From the NCBI GenBank assembly GCA_050330055.1, contig JBHJOF010000312.1, forward strand, positions 1-14,722: a DNA stretch of 14,722 nucleotides. Direction: 5' to 3'. Each line of letters begins with the position of its first letter. Within the stretch, counting starts at the first letter, position 1. The position numbers and the translations under genes are program-made. This DNA is from JBHJOF01 sp050330055 (GTDB lineage Bacteria > Pseudomonadota > Alphaproteobacteria > Kiloniellales > JAKSDN01). Shown here in pieces: positions 7,032 to 12,891 of the stretch. The notes under the pieces were generated by a model. It ran no database searches. It saw only the letters and a program-made list of their open reading frames with translations, and was not told the origin of the DNA.

Positions 7032-7715
7032 TCACGTCAGCCCGTGCTGCTCGCGCCAGCGCGCCCGGAGCGCGGGGCCCTTGCCCGCGAAGCGTTCGCC
7101 GGTCGGCTTGCATTCGGCCATGCGGTCGAGGCGGAAGTGGCGAAAGTCGGTGCGCAGCTCGCACCAGGCCGCCAGCACTACGGACTCGACGTGGTAGACC
7201 ACGGCCAGCGGCAGCACCGTGCGCTCGGTGATGCGGCCTTCCGCGTCGGCGTAGCTGAGCCGCAGCTTCTCCTCCTCGCGCACCGCCCGGCGAAGCAGGC
7301 GCGGCTCGACCCGCGCGCCGGGAATGGCATGCCAGCGCGAGGCATAGAGCGGACGGTCCTTGAGCTCCTGCCCCCGTCCCTCCGGCAGGACCGCGCCGAT
7401 CTTCCGGGCGGCGCCGTCCGCCGCCGCCTCGAGGCTGGCGTCGCCGGTGCGGCCGAGCAGCGCCAGGCCGACCACGATCGCCTCGACCTCCTCGCTGGTG
7501 AACATGAGCGGCGGCAAGTCGAAGCCCGGGCGCATGATGTAGCCGACGCCGGCCGCACCTTCGATCGGAACGCGCATGGCCTGCAGCGCGGCGATGTCGC
7601 GATAGACGGTGCGCGCCGTCACCTCGAGGCGGCCGGCGATGGTGCTGGCTGTCAGGGGCGCCGCGGCGTCCCTGAGCAGCTGGATGATCTCGAACAGGCG
7701 GACCGACCGGCTCAT
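7032..7715 (-). CDS. YafY-type transcriptional regulator with HTH and WYL domains
   Basis: This 227-residue protein has an N-terminal winged helix of the HTH_11 type (about 5-58: SRSVRLFEIIQLLRDA, with TARTVYRDIAAL as recognition helix). A linker follows, then a WYL domain at about 137-205, ending in WCELRTDFRHFRLDRM, the typical second half of that domain. WYL domains sense small ligands or nucleic acids; many small YafY proteins are local repressors or activators. ATG 7715 has GGGAGG a few bases upstream on its strand. The gene is divergent from the EamA transporter gene, with 99 bases between the starts and a perfect inverted repeat (7751-7770) there, so it probably controls both itself and the transporter. 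Confidence 0.88.
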   Translation of the reverse strand: MSRSVRLFEIIQLLRDAAAPLTASTIAGRLEVTARTVYRDIAALQAMRVPIEGAAGVGYIMRPGFDLPPLMFTSEEVEAIVVGLALLGRTGDASLEAAADGAARKIGAVLPEGRGQELKDRPLYASRWHAIPGARVEPRLLRRAVREEEKLRLSYADAEGRITERTVLPLAVVYHVESVVLAAWCELRTDFRHFRLDRMAECKPTGERFAGKGPALRARWREQHGLT

Positions 7716-7750
7716 ACGGCGCCTCCCTTGCGGCGGACTATAGCATCACT

Positions 7751-7770
7751 GCTGACAGCCTGTTGTCAGC
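7751..7770. promoter_or_regulatory. Candidate operator GCTGACA-N6-TGTCAGC
   Basis: GCTGACA (7751-7757) and TGTCAGC (7764-7770) form a perfect 7+7 inverted repeat with a 6-base spacer, midway between the start codons of the WYL regulator and the EamA transporter. A dimeric HTH protein could bind it. The CTGACA of the minus strand is 18 bases from TGCTAT, so the site could overlap the -35 of the regulator's own promoter. Binding by this regulator is inference from position. Confidence 0.5.
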
Positions 7771-7814
7771 AGCCTCCGCTTAGCATGCCGGCGGGCAAGC
7801 CAAAAGGAGGGAAC

Positions 7815-8735
7815 GTGTTTGCATCTGGCGCGGCGCGCGACGGGCGAGTGCTGGGCGCCATCCTGGTCCTGGCCTCGGCCCTGGTCTTCAGCCTGGCCGG
7901 CATCCTGACCAAGGCGATCACGGCGGACCCCTGGACCATCGCCTGCTGGCGCGGGCTGGTCGGCGGACTGCTGATCGCGCTCTACGTCGCCTGGCTCGGC
8001 CGCAGGCAAGCGCTACGCGCGCGCTTTCAACTCGACTGGCGCGGCTGGCTGATCGCCAGCGTCGGCGCCGTCGCCAGCCTGCTGTTCATTTCCGCCTTCA
8101 AGCTGACCTACGTCGCCAACGTCGCGGTGATCTACGCCACGGCGCCCTTCCTGGCGGCGGCGCTCGCCTGGTGGCTGTTCCGCGAGCGCCTGCAGGGTCG
8201 CACCGCCGTCGCCGCGGTGGTTTCGCTGGCAGGCGTGGCAATCGTCGTCGCGGGTGGCCTCGGCACGGGAAAGCTGACGGGCGACGGCGTGGCGCTGGCC
8301 ATGACGGTCGCCTGCGCGCTCTACATGGTGCTGATCCGCGCCTATCGCGACAGCCCCGTGGTCTGGGCCGGCGGCGTCTCGGGCTTCCAGCTCTTCGCCG
8401 TCGGCTGGCTGGTCGCCGATCCCCTCGCGGTGACGCGCCAGGACGCCTTGCTGATGGCGCTGTTCGGCTGCAGCTTCGCCGTTGCCGTGGTGCTCTGGAC
8501 CGAGGGCACGCGCCTCATCCCGGCGGCCGAATCCGGCCTGCTCGGCTCGGCCGAGACGCCCTTCGCCATCCTGCTGGCCTGGCTGCTGCTGGCCGAGCTG
8601 CCGCCGCTCGCCAGCTTCGCCGGCGGCGCCGTCGTGCTGGCCGCAGTCTTCGCCCATGCCGCGGCTGGGATGCGCGGAGCCCGATCAGATGCAGCCTCTG
8701 CCTGCGCGCCAGGCCGCACGGCGACGCCAGGGTGA
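7815..8735 (+). CDS. EamA/DMT-superfamily transporter
   Basis: This 306-residue protein has ten hydrophobic segments arranged as two EamA repeats (about 11-145 and 156-285), the usual layout of drug/metabolite exporters. The first repeat holds the family feature ACWRGLVGGLLIALYVAW (43-60) and FKLTYVANVAVIYATAPF (95-112); the second holds ESGLLGSAETPFAILLAW (239-256). The substrate cannot be told. The frame is open far upstream, but GTG 7815 is chosen because AAGGAGG (7804-7810) ends four bases before it; ATG 7785 has no ribosome binding site. The gene is divergent from the WYL regulator, which probably controls it. Its TGA abuts the stop of the convergent tautomerase gene, and a hairpin spans both stops. 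Confidence 0.9.
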   Translation: MFASGAARDGRVLGAILVLASALVFSLAGILTKAITADPWTIACWRGLVGGLLIALYVAWLGRRQALRARFQLDWRGWLIASVGAVASLLFISAFKLTYVANVAVIYATAPFLAAALAWWLFRERLQGRTAVAAVVSLAGVAIVVAGGLGTGKLTGDGVALAMTVACALYMVLIRAYRDSPVVWAGGVSGFQLFAVGWLVADPLAVTRQDALLMALFGCSFAVAVVLWTEGTRLIPAAESGLLGSAETPFAILLAWLLLAELPPLASFAGGAVVLAAVFAHAAAGMRGARSDAASACAPGRTATPG

Positions 8736-8749
8736 TCATCGACCCTGGC
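8726..8749. terminator. Hairpin spanning two abutting convergent stop codons
   Basis: GCCAGGG (8726-8732) and CCCTGGC (8743-8749) form a perfect 7-base-pair stem with a 10-base loop. The loop contains TGA (8733-8735, end of the transporter) and TCA (8736-8738, complement of the tautomerase stop). Neither strand has a T-run after it. It may serve as a shared transcript end or may protect both 3' ends. Confidence 0.35.
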
Positions 8750-8951
8750 CGGCCGCCCGGCGGCGATAGGCCTCGACCGGCAGGCCGCCGATGCCCCAGT
8801 CCTCCATGGCCACCTCGTCGATCACCGCCACGGTGGTGGCGGGATTCTTGTTCAGCACCCGCACCAGCAGGTCGGTGACGCCTTGGATCAGCTCGGCCTT
8901 CTGCGTCGGCGTGGCGCCCTCGCGGGTGATCTTGATGTTGACGTAGGGCAT
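8736..8951 (-). CDS. 4-oxalocrotonate tautomerase family protein
   Basis: This 71-residue protein has the sequence start M-P-Y-V-N-I-K-I, so Pro-1 would become the catalytic N-terminal base after Met removal, as in the tautomerase superfamily. The helix TPTQKAELIQGVTDLLVRVL (residues 14-33) and the strand TTVAVIDEVAMEDWGIGG (39-56) follow the family pattern of a beta-alpha-beta fold that assembles into hexamers or dimers. The substrate is unknown; members isomerise 2-hydroxymuconate or related enol compounds. ATG 8951 has AAGGAA seven bases upstream on its strand. The neighbour downstream is the convergent transporter; upstream is the long palindrome copy 2. Confidence 0.9.
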   Translation of the reverse strand: MPYVNIKITREGATPTQKAELIQGVTDLLVRVLNKNPATTVAVIDEVAMEDWGIGGLPVEAYRRRAAGQGR

Positions 8952-9009
8952 TCTCTGATTCCTTCGCGTGCGGCACAGCCCATCGTTATCGCGATGGCAC
9001 CCGTTCTCT

Positions 9010-9153
9010 CACCCTCACCCTCCCACGCGCCGATGCGCGCGGGTCCCTCCCTCTCCCCTCCGAGGGAGAGGGAAAACAAGGGCGCGCTACAAATCCCTCT
9101 CCCTCGAGGGGAGAGGGAGGGGCCCAACGCGAAGCGTTGGGAGGGTGAGGGTG
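9010..9153. repeat. Long composite palindromic intergenic repeat, copy 2
   Basis: CACCCTCACCCTCCCA (9010-9025) and its exact inverse complement (9138-9153) are the outer arms. Inside are CCTCCCTCTCCCCT, a GAGGGAGAGGG arm, the facing CCCTCTCCCTCGAGG/GGAGAGGGAGGGG pair, and the hairpin CCCAACGC-gaa-GCGTTGGG (9123-9141). It is the same element as 441-587 but lies in inverted orientation: the AACGC hairpin corresponds to the ATCGC hairpin at the other end of copy 1. It lies between the NTF2-like gene and the tautomerase gene, both on the minus strand. Confidence 0.85.
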
Positions 9154-9182
9154 AATTTGCTCATAGCCAACTTGAAGGCGCG

Positions 9183-9557
9183 CTAGTCTTCAAGGTCGTA
9201 GTGGAAGACCTTGGATATGATCTGCCAGCGGCCATCGAGAAAGATAAGGGAGAGGAAGTCGGTGAAGCGCTTGGGACCGATCGCACAGTGCACTTGGGCG
9301 AAGGCGGTGACCGGCCCGGCGAAGGTGATCGAGGCGATGCGGTCGCTTCGAGCCTCGCTTCGGCTTGCCGGCGAGGGCCGCGCGTCGACCAGTCGGAAGT
9401 ACGGCTCCATGGCGAGCTGCAGCAGCTTGCCGTCGGTGGCGCAGGCGTAGATCGCCTGCGGATGAAACACCTGCCGCAGCAAGATCGTGTCGCTGTGATA
9501 AAGGCCGTCGAAATAACGCTGCAGCAGCTCGACGACCGCGGCATAGCGCGGGTCCAT
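9183..9557 (-). CDS. NTF2-like (nuclear transport factor 2 fold) protein, lumazine-binding-like
   Basis: From ATG 9557 the protein has 124 residues. A first helical part (RYAAVVELLQRYFDGLYHSD, 4-23) is followed by FHPQAIYAC (31-39), and the end is beta-rich (IASITFAGPVTAFAQVHCAI 74-93, FTDFLSLIFLDGRWQIISKV 98-117). This is the cone-shaped SnoaL/NTF2 fold, close to the 'putative lumazine-binding' group; ligand and function are unknown. The frame continues upstream to ATG 9728, but that part is a shadow rich in Arg and overlaps the GST gene. ATG 9557 has AAAGGGA six bases before it on the minus strand. It follows the GST gene on the same strand by 83 bases. Confidence 0.82.
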   Translation of the reverse strand: MDPRYAAVVELLQRYFDGLYHSDTILLRQVFHPQAIYACATDGKLLQLAMEPYFRLVDARPSPASRSEARSDRIASITFAGPVTAFAQVHCAIGPKRFTDFLSLIFLDGRWQIISKVFHYDLED

Positions 9558-9592
9558 CGTGAATCCCTTTCGGACGACTGCGTCCACCCGAT

Positions 9593-9614
9593 CCGCCCCC
9601 GCGACGGGGGGCGG
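9593..9614 (-). terminator. Strong GC hairpin after the GST gene
   Basis: CCGCCCCC (9593-9600) and GGGGGCGG (9607-9614) pair perfectly over 8 bases with a 6-base loop. It is placed 27 bases beyond the GST stop on the minus strand and before the NTF2-like gene. There is no T-run, so the terminator call is weak; it may only mark the end of the GST transcript. Confidence 0.35.
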
Positions 9615-9640
9615 CGGGCGGAACGCGAGATTGCCGCGCG

Positions 9641-10252
9641 TCAGGCGCTCAGGCCTTCGGCGCGCATCGCCGCCTGGGTTGCGTCGCGCTGCGCCACGCG
9701 CTCGACGAAGGCCGCGAGCTTCGGCCACTTGCCGAGATCGATGCCCACGAAATTGCTCCAGTTCGAGACCACGAAGAGATAGGCGTCGGCGACCGAGAAG
9801 CTGTCGCCCAGCAGATAGCTGCGGCCGTCGGCCAGCAGCGACTCCATGTAGCTCAGCTTCTTCGCCACCCGGGCCTCGGCCGCGCTGCGCGCCTCGTCGC
9901 TCAGGCTCGGGCCGAAGAAGGGGCCAAAGGCCTGGTGCAGCCCGGAGGCGATGAAGTTCAGATACTGTTGCAGCCGCGTGCGCTCGATCGTGCCCGGCGC
10001 CGGCGCCAGTTTCGATTGCGGATGCTGATCGGCAATGTATTGCAGCAGCGCCGCCCCCTCGCTCAGCACCTGGCCGTCGTCGAGACGCAGCGCCGGCACA
10101 TAGCCGTTGGGGTTGATCTTGCTATAGTCCTCGCCGCTTTCGGTCTTCTGCGCCTTGGTGTCGACCTTCTCGATGTCGAAGGTGGCGCCGACTTCGCGCA
10201 GGGCGATGTGGGAAGCGAGCGAGCAGGCGCCCGGCTTGATGTAGAGCTTCAT
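9641..10252 (-). CDS. gstA: Glutathione S-transferase, beta-class GstA type
   Basis: This 203-residue enzyme conjugates glutathione to electrophiles or binds toxic compounds in the cytoplasm. The N-terminal thioredoxin-fold domain (1-80) begins MKLYIKPGACSLASHIALRE, where C10 is the beta-class active-site cysteine. NPNGYVPAL (48-56) carries the conserved cis-proline and DGQVLSEGAALLQYIAD (59-75) the glutathione-binding Ser-Glu. The C-terminal all-helical domain (about 88-200) contains the N-capping box region LGDSFSVADAYLFV. The length is that of E. coli GstA. ATG 10252 has AAGGAG eight bases upstream on its strand. It is divergent from the HxlR-type regulator, with 134 bases between the starts, which suggests control by that regulator. 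Confidence 0.93.
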   Translation of the reverse strand: MKLYIKPGACSLASHIALREVGATFDIEKVDTKAQKTESGEDYSKINPNGYVPALRLDDGQVLSEGAALLQYIADQHPQSKLAPAPGTIERTRLQQYLNFIASGLHQAFGPFFGPSLSDEARSAAEARVAKKLSYMESLLADGRSYLLGDSFSVADAYLFVVSNWSNFVGIDLGKWPKLAAFVERVAQRDATQAAMRAEGLSA

Positions 10253-10303
10253 TGTGCGGTCTCCTTGGCTAAGGCATTCCGATCAGCCCTAGCTAGGGAG
10301 ACT

Positions 10304-10375
10304 GGTATCATCTGTAAACTTGCTTTCATCTCCATACTTGATTATCAAGTTACCCGAAAGTTACTAGGTGATACC
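10304..10375. promoter_or_regulatory. Candidate operator region between gstA and the HxlR gene
   Basis: This A+T-richer stretch holds a perfect palindrome ACTTGAT-t-ATCAAGT (10336-10350). It also holds two copies of AAGTTAC (10347-10353 and 10358-10364) whose starts are 11 bases apart, one helical turn. A wider inverted pair, GGTATCA (10304-10310) and TGATACC (10369-10375), encloses these. HxlR-family proteins bind inverted repeats in the divergent promoter they share with their target, so the 15-base palindrome is the best candidate site. A TTGATT/TTACTA pair (10338-10343, 10361-10366) is possible as the regulator's promoter but weak. Confidence 0.5.
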
Positions 10376-10386
10376 GGGAGGGCACC

Positions 10387-10764
10387 ATGCCCTTGAAAGT
10401 CCGCAAGAACCGCAGCGCCCGGCCGCCTGCCGGTTGCCCGGTCAGCGCCTGCATGGAGGTGATCGGCGGCGCCTGGACCGCCAACATCATCTGGTATCTG
10501 GCAGGCGGCCCGCGGCGCTTCAGCGAGCTGCGCGTCGACATCCCGGGCGTCTCGGCCAAGATGCTGACCGCCCGGCTGCGCGAGCTCGAGGCGCGCGGAG
10601 TCGTGGCGCGCAGCGTCATGCCGACTTCGCCGCCCTCGGTCGAGTATTCCCTGACCGAGCTCGGCCGCGAGCTGGTGCCCGCCATCAACGCCATCGTCGA
10701 GGTCGGCTACAAGATCAAGGAAGGCCTGGCGGCCTGCCCGCCGCGCAGCGCCGCGGCGGACTAG
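10387..10764 (+). CDS. HxlR-family winged-helix transcriptional regulator
   Basis: This 125-residue protein has the HxlR pattern CPVSACMEVIGGAWTANIIW (17-36), then the winged helix PRRFSELRVDIPGVSAKMLT (42-61) and LRELEARGVVAR (64-75), and SVEYSLTELGRELVPAINAI (84-103). Such proteins act as dimers on genes next to them. C17 and C22 lie in the position used for redox or electrophile sensing by some members (for example HypR and QorR). This fits a neighbour that is a GST, but sensing here is inference. ATG 10387 has GGGAGG four to five bases upstream. Its TAG lies in the CTAG shared with the stop of the convergent RNA methyltransferase gene. Confidence 0.9.
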   Translation: MPLKVRKNRSARPPAGCPVSACMEVIGGAWTANIIWYLAGGPRRFSELRVDIPGVSAKMLTARLRELEARGVVARSVMPTSPPSVEYSLTELGRELVPAINAIVEVGYKIKEGLAACPPRSAAAD

Positions 10765-12101
10765 CGCCGGAACAGGGCCACCAGCTCCAGATGCCCCGAC
10801 CAGGGGAACTGGTCGAGCGGCGTCGCCTCGACCAGGGTGAAGCCGCCGTCGACCAGCGTGCGGGCGTCGCGGGCGAAGGAGTTGGGATTGCAGGACACGG
10901 CGACGACGCGACCCACCGACGCGGCGGCGAGTTCGGCCGCCTGCGCCTTGGCGCCGGCGCGCGGCGGGGCGAAGACCACCGCATCGAACCGGGCCAGCTC
11001 GGCGGCCCGCAGCGGCCGGCGTTCGAGGTCGCGCTGCTCGGCGCTGAGGCGGCCGGCGAGACCGGCCCGGCGTGCCGCGGCGTCGAGGGCCGACAGCGCC
11101 GCGCCCTCGCCCTCCACGGCATGGACCCGCGCAGCGCCGGCGGCGATCAGGGGGAAGCTGAAGGTGCCGCAGCCGGCGTAGAGGTCGGCGACCGTGCCGC
11201 CCCGCCCGGTCCCAAGGCCGTCGCCCAGATAGCCGAGCACGGCGGCGACCAGGGCCGCCTCGCCGGCGGCGGTCGGCTGGATGAAGCCGCCGGGCGGCGG
11301 CACCACCGGGACGCCGCCGAAATGCAGGACTGGCGTGCGGCGCTGGACGATCGGCTCCGGCTCGACCCCAAGCGCCGACCAGGAGAGCCGCGCCAGGTCG
11401 GCCTCTGCGGCGAAAGCGGCAAGCGCCTCGCGCGCCGCCAGCTCGGGCGCACCAATGCCGGCGATCAGCAGGTCGATTCCGCCCTCGGACTCTGTCAGCA
11501 CCGCCTGGGCCCGGCCGCGTGGCCCCAGCAGCGCGCCCAGCGCAGCGCGCAGCGGCGCCAGCAGCGCGACCAGTCCGGGCGTCAGCAGCAGGCAGCTCTC
11601 GATGTCCACGAGCTGGTGGCTGGCGCGGCCGTGGAAGCCGAGCCGCAACCGACCACCGGCGTCCGCCTCGGCGGCGAGCGAGGCGCGGCGGCGGCCGCCC
11701 GGCGGCACGCGCAGCAGCGGCCGAATCGCCGCCTCCCCCAGGCCCTGGCGGGCCAGCGCCTGGCGCAATAGCTCGCCCTTCCAGGCAGCGTAGCGCTCGT
11801 CCTGCCAGTGCTGCAGAGTGCAGCCGCCGCAGGGGCCATAGTGCGGACAGGGCGGCTCGACCCGGCCGGGGCCCGGGTCCAGCAGCTCGACGATCTCGCC
11901 GCGATAGCCGCCGGCCCGCTCGCCGACAAGTCGCAGCAGCACGCGGTCGCCGGGCACGGTCATGGGCACGAAGACGGGCCGCTGCTCGAGATCCGGACCA
12001 AAGCCGGGATCGAGCCGGGCCACGCCGTCGCCGCGGCCGCCGATCGCCTCGATGACCACCTCGACCTGGCGTCCGCCGCCCGGCCGTGCCTTGCGCCGCA
12101 T
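10761..12101 (-). CDS. TrmA/RlmC/RlmD-like RNA (uracil-5-)-methyltransferase
   Basis: From ATG 12101 (AGGGA seven bases upstream on its strand) the enzyme has 446 residues. A TRAM domain (about 12-75, GGRGDGVARL at 21-30) is followed by an iron-sulphur cysteine set C85-x5-C91-x2-C94 and C170, as in RlmD. The SAM motif DLYAGCGTFSFPL is at 306-318. The catalytic cysteine C404 lies in AVSCNPNSFARD, and the end HLELVALFRR is typical. Family members make 5-methyluridine in tRNA or 23S rRNA; the iron-sulphur cysteines favour the RlmD side, but the exact target is not certain. The motif usually read D-P-(P/A)-R is A-P-P-R here (378-381), so its Asp is missing. The frame extends to 12209 but that part is not family-like. 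The stop TAG overlaps that of the HxlR gene. Confidence 0.9.
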   Translation of the reverse strand: MRRKARPGGGRQVEVVIEAIGGRGDGVARLDPGFGPDLEQRPVFVPMTVPGDRVLLRLVGERAGGYRGEIVELLDPGPGRVEPPCPHYGPCGGCTLQHWQDERYAAWKGELLRQALARQGLGEAAIRPLLRVPPGGRRRASLAAEADAGGRLRLGFHGRASHQLVDIESCLLLTPGLVALLAPLRAALGALLGPRGRAQAVLTESEGGIDLLIAGIGAPELAAREALAAFAAEADLARLSWSALGVEPEPIVQRRTPVLHFGGVPVVPPPGGFIQPTAAGEAALVAAVLGYLGDGLGTGRGGTVADLYAGCGTFSFPLIAAGAARVHAVEGEGAALSALDAAARRAGLAGRLSAEQRDLERRPLRAAELARFDAVVFAPPRAGAKAQAAELAAASVGRVVAVSCNPNSFARDARTLVDGGFTLVEATPLDQFPWSGHLELVALFRR

Positions 12102-12342
12102 CCCTGGGTCCCTGCCGTCCGCCTTCCAACCGCGCGACTCTAAACGCGGCGCCCCGCTGGCGACAGAGGCCGTTCGCCTGGGCTGTACGATAGGGCCGGC
12201 GCCAAGCACTTGACGGGCACCGTCCCGGCAGTCGAGGATTCCCCTGGGGAGGGAAGGGACCTAGTCCGGGTGCCGGCCTTCGGGCACAAGCGTCCTCGCA
12301 TCTCCCCATGGGCAGCGGTTCGAGAGCGAGAAAGGACGAGGC

Positions 12343-12849
12343 ATGAGAGCTTTATTCGCAGGCCTGGCGTTACTGGCTGGCGCCACGGCGATGGCGGCGC
12401 CGGCCCTGGCGCAGGGCATGGGCGGCGAATGGCTGGTCGAGTTCCGGGAGAGGCCGGCGGCGGACGGCGGCGACATCCGCTATGCCATCTTCAACAAGCC
12501 CGGCGGCGCGGTGCTGCAGCTCGGCTGCACGCCCAACCGGATCGAGCGGGTGCTGATCCGCTTCGCCAGCAACGGCGGGCCGACACCGAATCTGCCGCGG
12601 GACCCGGCGGTGCAGTACGCCTTCGACAACGAGGCCTTCGAGTCAGCGGACTGGCCGCTGTTCGAGGCCGGCAGCATCGAGGTGCCGCGCGGCGGCAAGT
12701 CCTCGGCCATCACCCGCCGGGTGATGAGCTCGCTGCGCTTCCAGGTGAGGGCCCAGGCGATGGACGGCCAGTGGCATGAGGCCGACTTCAACGTCGCCGG
12801 AGGTCATCAGCTGCTGCGCGACATGCTGGACCAGTGCGGGATCAGGTAG
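12343..12849 (+). CDS. Secreted or periplasmic protein of unknown function, TagO-like pattern
   Basis: This 168-residue protein begins with a clear signal peptide (MRALFAGLALLAGATAMAAP), with probable cleavage after ALA at 21-23. The mature part of about 145 residues has two cysteines, C62 and C165, that could form a disulphide across the domain, and looks beta-rich (LLVEF..., LQLGCT, RVLIRFA, SLRFQVRAQAM). The C-terminal HQLLRDMLDQCGIR recalls the end of TagO/VMAP-like or invasion-associated periplasmic proteins, but I cannot prove the relation. ATG 12343 has AAAGGA about six bases upstream. A TTGACG at 12210-12215 may be its -35 box, with a poor GAGGAT -10. The sppA gene starts 42 bases after its stop on the same strand, so they may be co-transcribed. 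Confidence 0.72.
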   Translation: MRALFAGLALLAGATAMAAPALAQGMGGEWLVEFRERPAADGGDIRYAIFNKPGGAVLQLGCTPNRIERVLIRFASNGGPTPNLPRDPAVQYAFDNEAFESADWPLFEAGSIEVPRGGKSSAITRRVMSSLRFQVRAQAMDGQWHEADFNVAGGHQLLRDMLDQCGIR

Positions 12850-12891
12850 CCGCATCCCTTTCTCGCAAGCCGCGATAGGCCGGCATCCTTC

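Noticed and set aside
7044..7814. N-terminal extension of the EamA frame
   Set aside because: It is antisense to the WYL regulator and has no ribosome binding site; GTG 7815 has a near-perfect one and gives the family length.
9558..9728. N-terminal extension of the NTF2-like protein to ATG 9728
   Set aside because: It is Arg-rich, overlaps the end of the GST gene and is absent from the fold; ATG 9557 has a good ribosome binding site.
10345..12309. 654-residue open frame on the minus strand
   Set aside because: It is another frame of the methyltransferase gene with Arg/Gly/Pro-rich translation; the methyltransferase frame has all family motifs.
12240..12310. TCCCCTGGGGA palindrome and GGGGAG/CTCCCC pair upstream of the secreted protein gene
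   Set aside because: They are short, G/C-only, and not placed like an operator around a clear promoter; likely chance.
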